Notes: a model not told the origin generated them from the sequence alone. DNA of 64,000 nt from Cavia porcellus (GCF_034190915.1 NW_026947547.1:1090001-1154000), one strand, 5' to 3'; positions 42,721 to 54,360 are shown, counted from the stretch's first letter. Translations and numbers: made by a program.

Positions 42721-43136
42721 GTTAGGGTTAGGGTTAGCCTTAGGGTTAGGGTTAGCTTTAGTGATGTTTAGGGTTGATTAATGGGAGGCTTAAGGTTAGG
42801 GTTACAGTTACTTTTAGGTTTAGTTTAGGGTTAGGGTTAGGCTTAGATTGAGGTTTAGTTTTAGGTTTAGTTTTAGTGTTAGAGTTTGGGTTAGGGGAGG
42901 AATAAAGATAAGGTTGGGTTGGGTTAGGGATAGGGTTAAGTTTGTGGTTAGCATTAGGTTTAGGTGTTAGGGTTAGTGTTACGGTTTCTGTTAGGGTCAG
43001 GTATAGGTTTGGGTTAGGTTTAGGGTTAGGGTTAGGCTTAGCATAAGTGTTAGGTTTAGGTTTAGGGTTAGAGTTAGTGTGAGGGTTTAGGGTTGGGGTT
43101 AGGTTTAGGGTTAGTGTTTGGGTTAGGGTTAGGGTT
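42721..43136 (+). repeat. Block D, copy 8
   Basis: TAATGGGAGGC near 42,778, GGGAGGAATAAAG near 42,894, GGTTTCTG near 42,982 and GGCTTAGCATAAG near 43,036. It is the counterpart of 33,930-34,355. Confidence 0.72.
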
Positions 43137-43612
43137 AGGTGTTAGTTTTAGGGTTAGGGTTAGGGTTGGGTTAGGTTTAGGCTTAGGGTTAGGGTTAGGT
43201 TTAGTGTTGGTTAGGGTTCATTAGGGTTAGGGTTAAGGTTAGGGTTACAGTTAGGTTTAGATTAGGGTTCAGATTAGGCTTAGGGTTAGGTTTATGGTTG
43301 GGATTAGAGTTAAGGTTGGTTTTGGTTAGGGTTAGGATTAGAGTTAGGTTTATGGTCATCATTAGGTTTAGGTGTTAGTGTTAGGGTTAGTGTTTGGTTT
43401 AGTGTTATGTATAGGGTTGGGTTCGGTTAGGGGTTAGGGTTAGGTTTAGGGTTGGGTTAGGTTTAGAATTAAGGTTGGGTTAGGGTTAGGGTTAGGGTTC
43501 GAGTTAGGGTTAGGATTAGGGGTTAGGGTTAGGGTTAGGGTTAGGGTTAGGGTTCGGGTTAGGGTTGGGCTAGGGTTAGGGTTAGGGTACAGTTTAGATT
43601 TGGTTAGGGTTG
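43137..43612 (+). repeat. Block B 5' third, D stub and A stub at duplication join
   Basis: B (43,137-43,495) ends at GTTCGAG. The D stub (43,496-43,584) ends GGTTGGGCTAGGG. Then GGGTACAGTTTAGATTTGG (43,585-43,612) restarts the 2.08 kb unit. The join lies within plain TTAGGG repeats, where exchange needs no special sequence. Confidence 0.74.
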
Positions 43613-44800
43613 GTTAGGGTTAGTGTTTGGGTTAGGGTTAGGTTTTAGGTTTAGAGATAGAGTTAGGGTTGGGTTAGGCTTAGGCTTAGGGTTAGGGTTG
43701 GGTTTAGTGTTGGTTAGGGTTCGTTAGGGATAGGGTTAGGGTTATGGTTACAGTTAGGTTTAGATTAGGGTTCAGGTTAGGCTTAGGGTTAGGTTTATTT
43801 TTGGGATTAGAGTTAAAGTTGGTTTGGGTTAGGGTTAGGGTTAGGTTTATGGTCATCTTTAGGTTTAGGGGTTAGGGTTAGTGTTTGGGTGAGGGTTAGG
43901 TATAGGGTTATGGTTCGGTTTCGGGTTAGGGTTAGGTTTAGGGTTGGGTTAGGTTTAGAATTAAGGTTGGGTTAGGGTTAGGGTTAGGTTTAGCGTTCAG
44001 GTTAGGGTTAACGTTTGGGTAAGGGTTAGATTATGGTTAGGCTTAGAGTTAGGGTTAGGGTTACGTTTAGTGTTGGATTAGGTGTAAGTTTAGAGTTAGT
44101 GTTACGGTTATAGTTAGGGTTAGTTTAAGGTTAGGGTTAGAGTTGGGGTTAGGCTTTGGGTGGGGTAAGGGTTAGGGTTAGGGTTAGGGCTAGGGTTATG
44201 GTTAGGCTTAGGGTTTGAGGGTTAGTGTTAGTGTTGCAGGTTTAGGGTAAAATTTAGGGTTAGGGCTGAGGTTAGGTGTAGCGTTCGGTTTAGGATTAGG
44301 TTTAGGTTAGTTTTATGTTAAGGGTTAGGGCTAGGTTTAGGATTAGTGTTGGGTTAGAGTTAAGGTTAAGGTTAGCCTTGGGGTTAGTGATAGGGTGTGG
44401 GTGAGTGTTAATTTAGGGTTAGGATTGCGTTAGAGTTAGGGTGAGACTTAGGGTTAGTGTTAGAGTGAGAATCAGGGTCAGGTTCAGGGTTAGGGCTAGC
44501 GTTAGAGTTAGGGTTAGGTTTAGGGTTAGGGTTAGGGTTGTGTTAGGGTTAGGTTTAGAGTTAGGGTTAGGGTTAGGGTTCGGGCTAGGATTAATATTAT
44601 TGGGTTATGGTTATGGTTAGCGTTAGGGTTACGTTTGGCTCAGGGTTAGGATTAGGGTTAGGGTTGTGTTAGTATTAGAGTTAGGGTTAGTGTTAGGGTT
44701 TGGTTAGGGTTAGGCTTATGGTTAGGCTTAGCGTAAGGGTTACGGTTAGGGTTAGTGTTGGGTTATGGTTAGAGTTTAGGTTTAGGTTTAGGGTTAGGGT
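43613..44800 (+). repeat. Block B, copy 18
   Basis: Second copy within the 2.08 kb duplication. Same markers as 41,531-42,720 (GTATAGGGTTATGG, GTTGCAGG near 44,234, GGGCTGAGG near 44,265, AATATTATTGGG near 44,592). Confidence 0.74.
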
Positions 44801-45220
44801 TAGGGTTAGGGTTAGGGTTAGCCTTAGGGTTAGGGTTAGCTTTAGTGATGTTTAGGGTTGATTAATGGGAGGCTTAAGGTTAGGGTTACAGTTACTTTTA
44901 GGTTTAGTTTAGGGTTAGGGTTAGGCTTAGATTGAGGTTTAGTTTTAGGTTTAGTTTTAGTGTTAGAGTTTGGGTTAGGGGAGGAATAAAGATAAGGTTG
45001 GGTTGGGTTAGGGATAGGGTTAAGTTTGTGGTTAGCATTAGGTTTAGGTGTTAGGGTTAGTGTTACGGTTTCTGTTAGGGTCAGGTATAGGTTTGGGTTA
45101 GGTTTAGGGTTAGGGTTAGGCTTAGCATAAGTGTTAGGTTTAGGTTTAGGGTTAGAGTTAGTGTGAGGGTTTAGGGTTGGGGTTAGGTTTAGGGTTAGTG
45201 TTTGGGTTAGGGTTAGGGTT
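44801..45220 (+). repeat. Block D, copy 10
   Basis: TAATGGGAGGC near 44,863, GGGAGGAATAAAG near 44,979, GGTTTCTG near 45,067 and GGCTTAGCATAAG near 45,119. Confidence 0.72.
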
Positions 45221-45580
45221 AGGTGTTATTTTTAGGGTTAGGGTTAGGGTTGGGTTAGGTTTAGGCTTAGGGTTAGGGTTAGGTTTAGTGTTGGTTAGGG
45301 TTCATTAGGGTTAGGGTTAAGGTTAGGGTTACAGTTAGGTTTAGATTAGGGTTCAGATTAGGCTTAGGGTTAGGTTTATGGTTGGGATTAGAGTTAAGGT
45401 TGGTTTTGGTTAGGGTTAGGATTAGAGTTAGGTTTATGGTCATCATTAGGTTTAGGTGTTAGTGTTAGGGTTAGTGTTTGGTTTAGTGTTATGTATAGGG
45501 TTGGGTTCGGTTAGGGGTTAGGGTTAGGTTTAGGGTTGGGTTAGGTTTAGAATTAAGGTTGGGTTAGGGTTAGGGTTAGG
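45221..45580 (+). repeat. Block B, copy 19 (5' third)
   Basis: GGTGTTATTTTTAGG start, GTTCATTAGGG near 45,299, TGGTCATCATTAGG near 45,437 and GTATAGGGTTGGGTTCGG near 45,493. It ends at GTTCGAG. Confidence 0.7.
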
Positions 45581-46037
45581 GTTCGAGTTAGGGTTAGGAT
45601 TAGGGGTTAGGGTTAGGGTTAGGGTTAGGGTTAGGGTTCGGGTTAGGGTTGGGCTAGGGTTAGGGTTAGGGTCAGGGTTAGGGTTCGGTTGAGGGTTAGG
45701 TTTAGGTTTAGTTTTAGGGTTAGAGTTTGGGTTAGGGTAGGAATTGAGTTAAGGTTGGGTTGGGTTAGGGATAGGGTTAAGTTTATGCTTAGCATTAGGT
45801 TTAGGTGTTAGGGTTAGTGTTAGTGTTTGGGTTAGTGTTAGGTATAGGGTTGGGTTAGTTTTAGGGTTAGGGTTAGGCTTAGCATAAGGTTTAGGTTTAG
45901 GTTTCGGTTTAGGGTTAGAGTTAGGGTGAGGGTTTAGGGTTGGGATTAGGGTTAGGTTTAGTGTTAGGGTTAGGGTTAGGTGTTAGGTTTAGAGTTAGGG
46001 TTAGTGTTGGGTTACGGTTAGGGTTAGCATTACTGTT
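45581..46037 (+). repeat. Block D, copy 11, plus B stub before island 2
   Basis: The counterpart of 34,716-35,172: six-triplet run at 45,604-45,636, GTAGGAATTGAG near 45,737, GGCTTAGCATAAGG near 45,876 and B stub from 45,978. Confidence 0.74.
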
Positions 46038-46040
46038 AAC
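46035..46040. other. Strand-switch point 3, G-rich to C-rich
   Basis: Identical to the switch at 35,170: GCATTACT, then GTTAAC, then CTGAAACCGAACCC. It was copied with unit U and is not an independent event. Confidence 0.9.
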
Positions 46041-48763
46041 CTGAAACCGAACCCAACCCTATACCTAACCCTAACCCAACACTAACCCTAACCCTAACAC
46101 CTAAAAAGAATGATGACCATAAACCTAACCCTAACACTAACCCATACCAACCTTAACTCTAATCCCAACCATAACCCTAACCCTAAGCCTAACCTGAACC
46201 CTAATCTAAACCTAACTGTATCCCTAACCCTATCCCTAACGAACCTTAACCAACACTAAACCTAACCCTAACACTAAGCCTAACCCTAACACAAACCTAA
46301 CCCTAACTCTAAACCTAACACCTAACGCTAACCCTAACTCTAACCCTAAACCTAAACCTAACCCTTATGCTAAGCCTAACCCTAACCCTAAACCTAACCC
46401 AACCCTACACCTTACCCTCACCCAAACCCTAACACTAACCCTAACACCTAAACCTAATGCTAACCATAAAAACCCTATCCCTAACCCAACCCAACCTTAA
46501 CTCTATTCCTGCCCTAACACAAACCATAAGCCTAAACATAAACCTAAACCAAAACCTCAACCTAACCCTAACCCTAACCTAAACCTAAATGTAACCGTAA
46601 CCCTAACCTTAAGCCTCCCACTAACCAACCCTAATCATCACTAAACCTAACCCTAAGCCTAAGGCTAACCCTAACCCAACCCTAACCCTAACCCTAACCC
46701 TAACCCTAACCCAATTCTAACCCTAACCCTAACCCCTAATCCTAACCCTAACTCGAACCCTAACGCTAACCCTAACACTTACCCTAACCCACCCTAACCC
46801 TAACATTAACCCAAACCGTAACCCTAACCCTAAGTCTTACCCTAACCCTAAGCTTAATGCTAACCCTAACCCTAACACTAAGCCTAACCAACCCTAACCA
46901 AACCTAACCCTAACCCTAACCTTAACCTTAGCACTTACCCTAACCCAAAACCCAACGCCAAGGCCAAATGGAAACACAACCGCAAACCATACCCTAACCC
47001 AACCCAAAACCTATCCCTAACCCTAACACTAACTCAACCCTAACCCTATCCCTAACCCTAACCCTACCCTAAACCGAACCCTAACCTAACCCTAAGCTTA
47101 AACCCAAACCCAACCCCAACCCCAACCTGAACCACAGCACCAACAGCAACCCTAACCCAACCCTAACACTAACCCTAACCCTTACACCCACTTAAGCCTA
47201 ACCCCAACTCTAACCCTAACCTTAAACTAACCCTAACCCTAACACTAACTCTAAGCCAACACCTAACCGAACACTAAACGTAACCCTAACCCTAACTCAA
47301 AGCCTAACCCTAATCTAACCCTAACCCAAACACTACACCTAACCTTAACGCTAACCCTAACCCTAACCCTAACCCAACCCTAATTCTAAACCTAACCAAA
47401 CCCTAAACCTAACTCTAACCCGAAACCGAACCCAAACCTATACCTAACACTTACCCAAACACTAACCCTAACCCTAACACCTAAACCTAATGATGACCAT
47501 AAACCTAACCCTAACCCTAATCCAAACCAACCTTAACTGTAATCCCAACCATAACCCTAACCCTAAGCCTAACCTGAACCCTAATCTAAACCTAACTGTA
47601 ACCCTAACCCTAACCCTATCACTAACGAACCCTACCAACACTAAACCTAATGCTGACCATAAACCTAACACTACCCTTAACCCAAAGCAACCTTAACTCT
47701 AATCCCAACACTAACCCTAACCCTAAGTCTAACCCGAACCCTAATCTAAACCTAACCGTAACCGTAACCCTAACCCTATCCCTAACGAACCCTAACCAAA
47801 ACTAAACCTAACCCTAACGCTAAGCCTAACCCTAACCCAACCCTAAACCCTAGACCTAAACCTAAACTCTAACCATGACCCAACACTAACCCTAACCCTA
47901 ACCCTTACGCTAAGCCTAACCATAACCCTAACCCTAACCAAACCCTAAAACTAACCCTATCCCTAATACTAACACAACCCTAACCCTAAACCTAACCCTA
48001 AGCCAAACGTAACCCTAACCCTAACCTTAACCATAACCCAATAATATTAATCCTAGCCCGAACCCTAACCCTAACCCTAACACTAAACCTAACCCTAACA
48101 CAACCCTAACCCTAAACCTAAAACTAACCCTAACTCTAACGCTAGCCCTAACCCTGAACCTGACCCTGCTTCTCACACTAACCGTAACCCTAATTCTCAC
48201 CCTAACCCTAACCCAATCCTAACACTAACCTAACCCTCACCCTCACCCTAACACTAATTCCAAGGCTAACCCTAACCCTAACTCTAACCCAACACTAATC
48301 CTAACCCTAGCCCTAAACCTAAACCTAAACCTAGCCAAACCCTAACCCTAAACCGAACGCTACACCGAACCTGAGCTCTAACCCTAAATTTTACCCTAAA
48401 CCTCCAACACTAACCCTAACCCTGAAACCCTAATCCTAAACCTAACCCTAGCCCTAACCCTAACCCTAAACCTTACCCCCACCCAAAGCCTAACCCCAAC
48501 TCTAACCCTAACCTTAAACTAACCCTAACCATAACAGTAACACTAACTCTAAACTTACACCTAATCCAACACTAAACATAACCCTAACCCTAACTCTAAG
48601 CCTAACCCTAATCTAACCCTAACCCAAACGTTAACCCTAACCTTAATGCTAACCCTAAACCTAACCCTAACCGAACCTTAATTCTAAACCTAACCCAAAC
48701 CTAAACCGAACCCTAACCCCTACCGAACCCAACCCAATACCTAACCCTAACCCAAACACTAAC
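46038..48763 (-). repeat. C-rich island 2 (near-identical to island 1)
   Basis: Same internal order and length as island 1. Of the ten differences I can find, nine fall in its first 930 bp (for example CTAACGC near 46,327 and 46,764, CCTTAGC near 46,924 and CCCAACGCC near 46,952). Only one single-base indel (near 47,940) lies in the last 1.8 kb. Confidence 0.9.
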
Positions 48764-48771
48764 CCTTAGTG
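48757..48771. other. Strand-switch point 4 with 15-bp palindrome
   Basis: CACTAA-CCC-TTAGTG, the same as at 37,891-37,905. Confidence 0.9.
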
Positions 48772-49249
48772 ATGGTTAGGGTTGGTTAGGGTTAGGGTTA
48801 GCATTAGGCTTAGGGTTAGGGCAAGGTTTAGGTTTAGGGTTACGGTTTGGGTTAGTGTTAGGGTTAGGGTTGGTTTAGGGTAAGTGTTAAGGTTAGGGTT
48901 AGGGTTCGAGTTAGGGTTAGGATTATGGTTACGGTTACATTTAGGTTTAGGTTAGGGTTAGGGTTAGGTTGAGGTTTAGGTTTAGGTTTAGGTTTAGGGT
49001 TAGAGTTTGGTTTGGGCAGGAATAGAGTTAAGGTTGGGTTGGGTTAGGGATAGGGTTAAGTTTATGGTTAGCATTAGGTTTAGGTGTTAGGGTTAGTGTT
49101 AGGGCTTGGGTTAGGGTTAGGTATAGGGTTGGGTTAGGTTTAGGGTTAGGGTTAGGCTTAGCATAAGGGTTAGGTTTAGGTTTAGGTTTAGAGTTAGGGT
49201 GAGGGTTTAGGGTTGGGGTTAGGGTTAGGGTTAGTGTTATGGTTAGGGT
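48764..49249 (+). repeat. Block D, copy 12
   Basis: The counterpart of 37,898-38,384: GTGATGG at the switch, GTTCGAG near 48,905, GGGCAGGAATAGAG near 49,013 and GGCTTAGCATAAGG near 49,153. Confidence 0.73.
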
Positions 49250-50440
49250 TAGGTGTTAGGTTTAGAGTTAGGGTTAGGGTTGGTTACGGTTAGGCTTAGG
49301 GTTAGGGTTAGGTTTAGTGTTGGTTAGGGTTCGTTAGGGATAGGGTTAGGGTTAGGGTTACAGTTAGGTTTAGATTAGGGTTCAGGTTAGGCTTAGGGTT
49401 AGGGTTATGGTTGGGATTAGAGTTAAGGTTGGTTTGGGTTAGAGTTAGGGTTAGGTTTATTGTCATCATTAGGTTTAGGTGTTAGGGTTAGGGTTAGTGT
49501 TTGGGTTAGGATTAGGTATAGGGTTGGGTTCGGTTTCGGGTTAGGGTTAGGTTTAGGGTTGGGTTAGGTTTAGAATTAAGGTTGGGTTAGGGTTAGGGTT
49601 AGGATTAGCGTTAAGGTTAGGGTTAACGTTTGTGTTAGTGTTAGATTAGGGTTAGGCTTAGAGTTAGGGTTAGGGTTACGTTTAGTGTTGGATTAGGTGT
49701 AAGTTTAGAGTTAGTGTTACGGTTATGGTTAGGGTTAGTTTAAGGTTAGGGTTAGAGTTGGGGTTAGGCTTTGGGTGGGGGTAAGGGTTAGGGTTAGGGT
49801 TAGGGTTAGGGCTAGGGTTAGGGTTAGGCTTAGTGTTTGAGGGTTAGGGTTAGTGTTGGAGGTTTAGGGTAAAATTTAGCGTTAGGTCTCAGGTTAGGTG
49901 TAGCGTTCGGTTTAGGGTTAGGGTTAGGTTAGGTTTAGGTTTAGGGTTAGGGCTAGGGTTAGGATTAGTGTTGGGTTAGATTTAGGGTTAGGGTTAGCCT
50001 TGGGGTTAGTGTTAGGGTGAGGGTGAGTGTTAATTTAGGGTTAGGATTGCGTTAGAGTTAGGGTGAGACTTAGGGTTAGTGTTAGAGTGAGAATCAGGGT
50101 CAGGTTCAGGGTTAGGGCTAGCGTTAGAGTTAGGGTTAGGTTTAGGGTTAGGGTTAGGGTTGTGTTAGGGTTAGGTTTAGAGTTAGGGTTAGGGTTAGGG
50201 TTCGGGCTAGGATTAATATTATTGGGTTATGGTTATGGTTAGCGTTAGGGTTACGTTTGGCTAAGGGTTAGGATTAGGGTTAGGGTTGTGTTAGTATTAG
50301 AGTTAGGGTTAGTGTTAGGGTTTGGTTAGGGTTAGGCTTATGGTTAGGCTTAGCGTAAGGGTTACGGTTAGGGTTAGTGTTGGGTTATGGTTAGAGTTTA
50401 GGTTTAGGTTTAGGGTTAGGGTTAGGGTTAGGGTTAGGTT
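49250..50440 (+). repeat. Block B, copy 21 (alpha)
   Basis: Complete, matching 38,385-39,594, with GTTCGTTAGGGATAGG near 49,329, GGTAAAATTTAGCG near 49,868, AATATTATTGGG near 50,213 and GGCCATCATTAGG near 50,442. Confidence 0.74.
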
Positions 50441-50883
50441 TATGGCCATCATTAGGTTAGGGTTAGGGTTAGGTTTAGGGTTAGCCTTAGGGTTAGGGTT
50501 AGCTTTAGTGATGTTTAGGGTTGATTAGTGGGAGGCTTAAGGTTAGGGTTACAGTTACTTTTAGGTTTAGTTTAGGGTTAGGGTTAGGCTTAGATTGAGG
50601 TTTAGTTTTAGGTTTAGTTTTAGTGTTAGAGTTTGGGTTAGGGGAGGAATAAAGATAAGGTTGGGTTGGGTTAGGGATAGGGTTAAGTTTGTGGTTAGCA
50701 TTAGGTTTAGGTGTTAGGGTTAGTGTTACGGTTTCTGTTAGGGTCAGGTATAGGTTTGGGTTAGGTTTAGGGTTAGGGTTAGGCTTAGCATAAGTGTTAG
50801 GTTTAGGTTTAGGGTTAGAGTTAGTGTGAGGGTTTAGGGTTGGGGTTAGGTTTAGGGTTAGTGTTTGGGTTAGGGTTAGGGTT
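50441..50883 (+). repeat. Block D, copy 13 (join of U copies 2 and 3)
   Basis: The first part matches both 33,930 and 39,595 (TAGTGGGAGGC near 50,526 as at 39,664). After GGTTAAGTTTGTGGTTAGC near 50,680 it follows the 34,150 version (GGTTTCTG near 50,728), not the 31,010 version used at 39,830. The two joins were therefore made in different registers. Confidence 0.73.
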
Positions 50884-51242
50884 AGGTGTTAGGTTTAGGG
50901 TTAGGGTTAGGGTTGGGTTAGGTTTAGGCTTAGGGTTAGGGTTAGGTTTAGTGTTGGTTAGGGTTCGTTAGGGTTAGGGTTAAGGTTAGGGTTACAGTTA
51001 GGTTTAGATTAGGGTTCAGATTAGGCTTAGGGTTAGGTTTATGGTTGGGATTAGAGTTAAGGTTGGTTTTGGTTAGGGTTAGTATTATGGTTAGGTTTAT
51101 GGTCATCATTAGGTTTAGCTGTTAGTGTTAGGGTTAGTGATTGGTTTAGGGTTATGTATAGGGTTGGGTTCGGTTAGGGGTTAGGGTTAGGTTTAGGGTT
51201 GTGTTAGGTTTAGAATTAAGGTTGGGTTAGGGTTAGGGTTAG
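50884..51242 (+). repeat. Block B, copy 22 (5' third)
   Basis: GTTCGTTAGGGTTAGG near 50,964, GGTCATCATTAGG near 51,101, GTATAGGGTTGGGTTCGG near 51,155. It ends at GTTCGAG. Confidence 0.7.
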
Positions 51243-51687
51243 GGTTCGAGTTAGGGTTAGGATTAGGGGTTAGGGTTAGGGTTAGGGTTAGGGTTAGGTT
51301 TAGGGTTGTGTTAGGGTTAGGGTTAGGGTCAGAGTTAGGGTTCGGTTGAGGGTTAGGTTTAGGTTCAGTTTTAGGGTTAGAGTTTGGGTTAGGGTAGGAA
51401 TTGAGCTAAGGTTGGGTTGGGTTAGGGATAGGGTTAAGTGTATGCTTAGCATTAGGTTTAGGTGTTAGGGTTAGTGTTAGGGTTTGGGTTAGTGTTAGGT
51501 ATAGGGTTGGTTTAGATTTAGTGTTAGGGTTAGGCTTAGCATAAGTTTTAGGTTTAGGTTTTGGGTTAGAGTTAGGGTGAGGTTTTGGGTTAGGGTTAGG
51601 GTTAGGGTTAGTGTTAGGGTTAGGGTTAGGTGTTAGGTTTAGAGTTACGGTTAGGGTTGGGTTAGGGTTAGGCTTAGCGTTAGGGTT
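51243..51687 (+). repeat. Block D, copy 14, plus B stub before island 3
   Basis: GTTCGAG at 51,245, GTAGGAATTGAGCTAAGG near 51,395, TATGCTTAGCATTAGG near 51,441 and GGCTTAGCATAAG near 51,533. B stub from 51,628 ends GCTTAGCGTTAGGGTTAAC. Confidence 0.72.
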
Positions 51688-51690
51688 AAC
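51685..51690. other. Strand-switch point 5, G-rich to C-rich
   Basis: GTTAAC again marks the switch, but the flanks differ from the other two: GCGTTAGG before it and TAACACTGAACCC after it, instead of GCATTACT and CTGAAACCGAACCC. A few bases on each side have been remodelled. Confidence 0.88.
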
Positions 51691-54360
51691 TAACACTGAA
51701 CCCAACCCTATACCTAACCCTAACCCAAACACTAACCCAAACCCTAACACCTAAACCTAATGATGACCATAAACCTAACCCTAACCCTAACCCATACCAA
51801 CCTTAACTCTAATCCCAAACATAACCCTAACCCTAAGCCTAACCTGAACCCTAATCTAAACCTAACTGTAACCCTAACCCTATCCCTAACGAACCTTAAC
51901 CAACACTAAACCTAAACCTAACCCTAAGCCTAACCCTAACCCAAACCTAACCCTAACTCTAAACCTAACTCCTAACCCTAACCCTAACTCTAACCCTAAA
52001 CCTAAACCTAACCCTTATGCTAAGCCTAACCCTAAGCCTGAACCTAACAAACTCTACAACTTACCCTAACCCAAACCCTAACACTAACCATGACACCTAT
52101 AACTAATGCTAACCATAAAAACCCTATCCCTAACCCAACCCAACCTTAACTCTATTCCTGCCCTAACACAAACTCTAACCCTAAACCTAAACCTAAACCA
52201 TACCCTCAACCTAACCCTAACGCTAACATAAACTTAAATGTAACCGTAACCCTAAACTTAAGCCTCCCCCTAACCAACCCTAATCATCACTAAACCTAAC
52301 CCTAAGCCTAAGGCTAACCCTAACCCAACCCTAACCCTAACCCTAACCCCTAACCCAACCCTAACCCTAACCCAACCCCTAATCCTAACCCTAACTCTAA
52401 CCCTAACCCTAACCCTAACACTTACCCTAACCCACCCTAACCCTAAAATTAACTCAAACCGTAACCCTAACCCTAAGTCTTACCCGAACCCTAAGCTTAA
52501 TGCTAACCCTAACCATAACACTAAGCCTAACCAACCCTAACCAAACCTAAACCTAACCCTAACCATAACCCTAGCACTTACTCTAACCCAAAACCCAACG
52601 CCAAGGCCAAATGGAAACACAACCGCAAACCATACCCTAACCCAACCCAAAACCTATCCCTAACCCTAACACTAACTCAACCCTAACCCTATCCCTAACC
52701 CTAACCCTACCCTAAACCAAACCTAACCTAACCCTAAGCTTAAACCCAAACCCAACCCCAAACCCAACCTGAAAAACAACACCAACAGCAACCATAACCC
52801 AACCCTAACACTAACCCTAACCCTTACACACACTTAAGCCTAACCCCAACTCTAACCCTAACCTTAAACTAACCCTAACCCTAACACTAACTCTAAGCCA
52901 ACACCTAACCGAACACTAAACGTAACCCTAACCCTAACTCAAAGCCTAACCCTAATCTAACCCTAACCCAAACGCTACACCTAGCCTTAACGCTAACCCT
53001 AACCCTAACCCTAACCCAACCCTAATTCTAAACCTAACCAAACCCTAAACCTAACTCTAACCCGAAACCGAACCCAAACCTATACCTAACCCAAACCCAA
53101 ACACTAACCCTAACCCTAACACCTAAACCTAATGATGACCATAAACCTAACCCTAACCCTAATCCAAACCAACCTTAACTGTAATCCCAACCATAACCCT
53201 AACCCTAAGCCTAACCTGAACCCTAATCTAAACCTAACTGTAACCCTAACCCTAACCCTATCCCTAACGAACCCTACCAACACTAAACCTAAACCTAATG
53301 CTGACCATAAACCTAACACTAATCTTAACCCAAACCAACCTTAACTCTAATCCCAACACTAACCCTAACCCTAAGTCTAACACGAACCCTAATCTAAACC
53401 TAACCGTAACCCTAACCCTAACCCTATCCCTAACGAACCCTAACCAAAACTAAACCTAACCCTAACGCTAAGCCTAACCCTAACCCAACCCTAAACCCTA
53501 GCCCTAAACCTAAACTCTAACCATAACCCAACACTAACCCTAACCCTAACCCTTACGCTAAGCCTAACCATAACCCTAACCCTAAACCTAACCCTAAGCC
53601 AAACGTAACCTTAACCCTAAACTTAACCATAACCCAATAATATTAATCCTAGCCCGAACCCTAACGCTAACCCTCACACTAAACCTAACCCTAACACAAC
53701 CCTAACCCTAAACCTAAACCTAACCCAACTCTAACGCTAGCCCTAACACTGAACCTGACCCTGCTTTTCACACTAACCCTAACCTTAATTCTCACCATAA
53801 CTCTAACCCAATCCTAACACTAATCTAACCCTCACCCTCACCCTAACACTAATTCCAAGGCTAACCCTAACCCTAACTCTAACCCAACACTAATCCTAAC
53901 CCTAGCCCTAACCCTAAACCTAAACCTAACCTAACCCTAACCCTAAACCGAACGCTACACCTAACCTGAGCCCTAACCCTAAATTTTACCCTAAACCTCC
54001 AACACTAATCCTAACCCTCAAACCCTAATCCTAAACCTAACCCTAGCACTAACCCTAACCCTAACCCTAACCCTAAACCTTACCCCCACCCAAAGCCTAA
54101 CCCCAACTCTAACCCTAACCTTAAACTAACCCTAACCATAACAGTAACACTAACTCTAAACTTACACCTAATCCAACATTAAACATAACCCTAACCCTAA
54201 CTCTAAGCCTAACCCTAACCCAAACGTTAACCTTAAACTTAATGCTAACCCTAAACCTAACCCTAACCCAACCTTAATTCTAAACCTAACCCAACCCTAA
54301 ACCGAACCCTAACCCCTACCGAACCCAACCCTATACCTAACCCTAACCCAAACACTAAGC
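51688..54360 (-). repeat. C-rich island 3 (diverged copy)
   Basis: Same order as islands 1 and 2: B 5' half, D with CTATTCCTGCCC near 52,152 and GGAAACACAACCGC near 52,613, C head with AACACCAACAGC near 52,778, beta B with CACACACTTAAGCC near 52,827, duplicated B 5' part, and alpha B with AATAATATTAATCC near 53,637. It is about 50 bp shorter than the other two. Confidence 0.9.

Larger units (their letters stand above)
41505..45670 (+). repeat. 2.08 kb tandem duplication inside unit U copy 2
   Basis: GTACAGTTTAGATTTGG at about 41,503 recurs at about 43,587 after the D stub GGTTGGGCTAGGG. The following B, D and B blocks repeat in the same order up to the same GGTTGGGCTAGGG near 45,648. The first copy of unit U (32,690-34,806) has this segment once. 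Both copies lack the 42 bp present at 33,906-33,947. Confidence 0.84.
39830..50690. repeat. Large tandem unit U, second copy (about 10.9 kb)
   Basis: Repeats 31,010-39,830 in order. It has two structural differences: a 42-bp loss near 42,715, and an extra 2.08 kb tandem copy (41,505-43,585 repeated as 43,585-45,670). Comparing island 1 with island 2 by eye I find nine substitutions and one indel in about 2.73 kb. Confidence 0.85.

Noticed and set aside
31010..50690. Treating the near-identical 8.8 kb units as certain biology
   Set aside because: Highly repetitive DNA is prone to false duplication during assembly, and the sequence alone cannot exclude it. The duplication is reported as a feature of this sequence with that caution.
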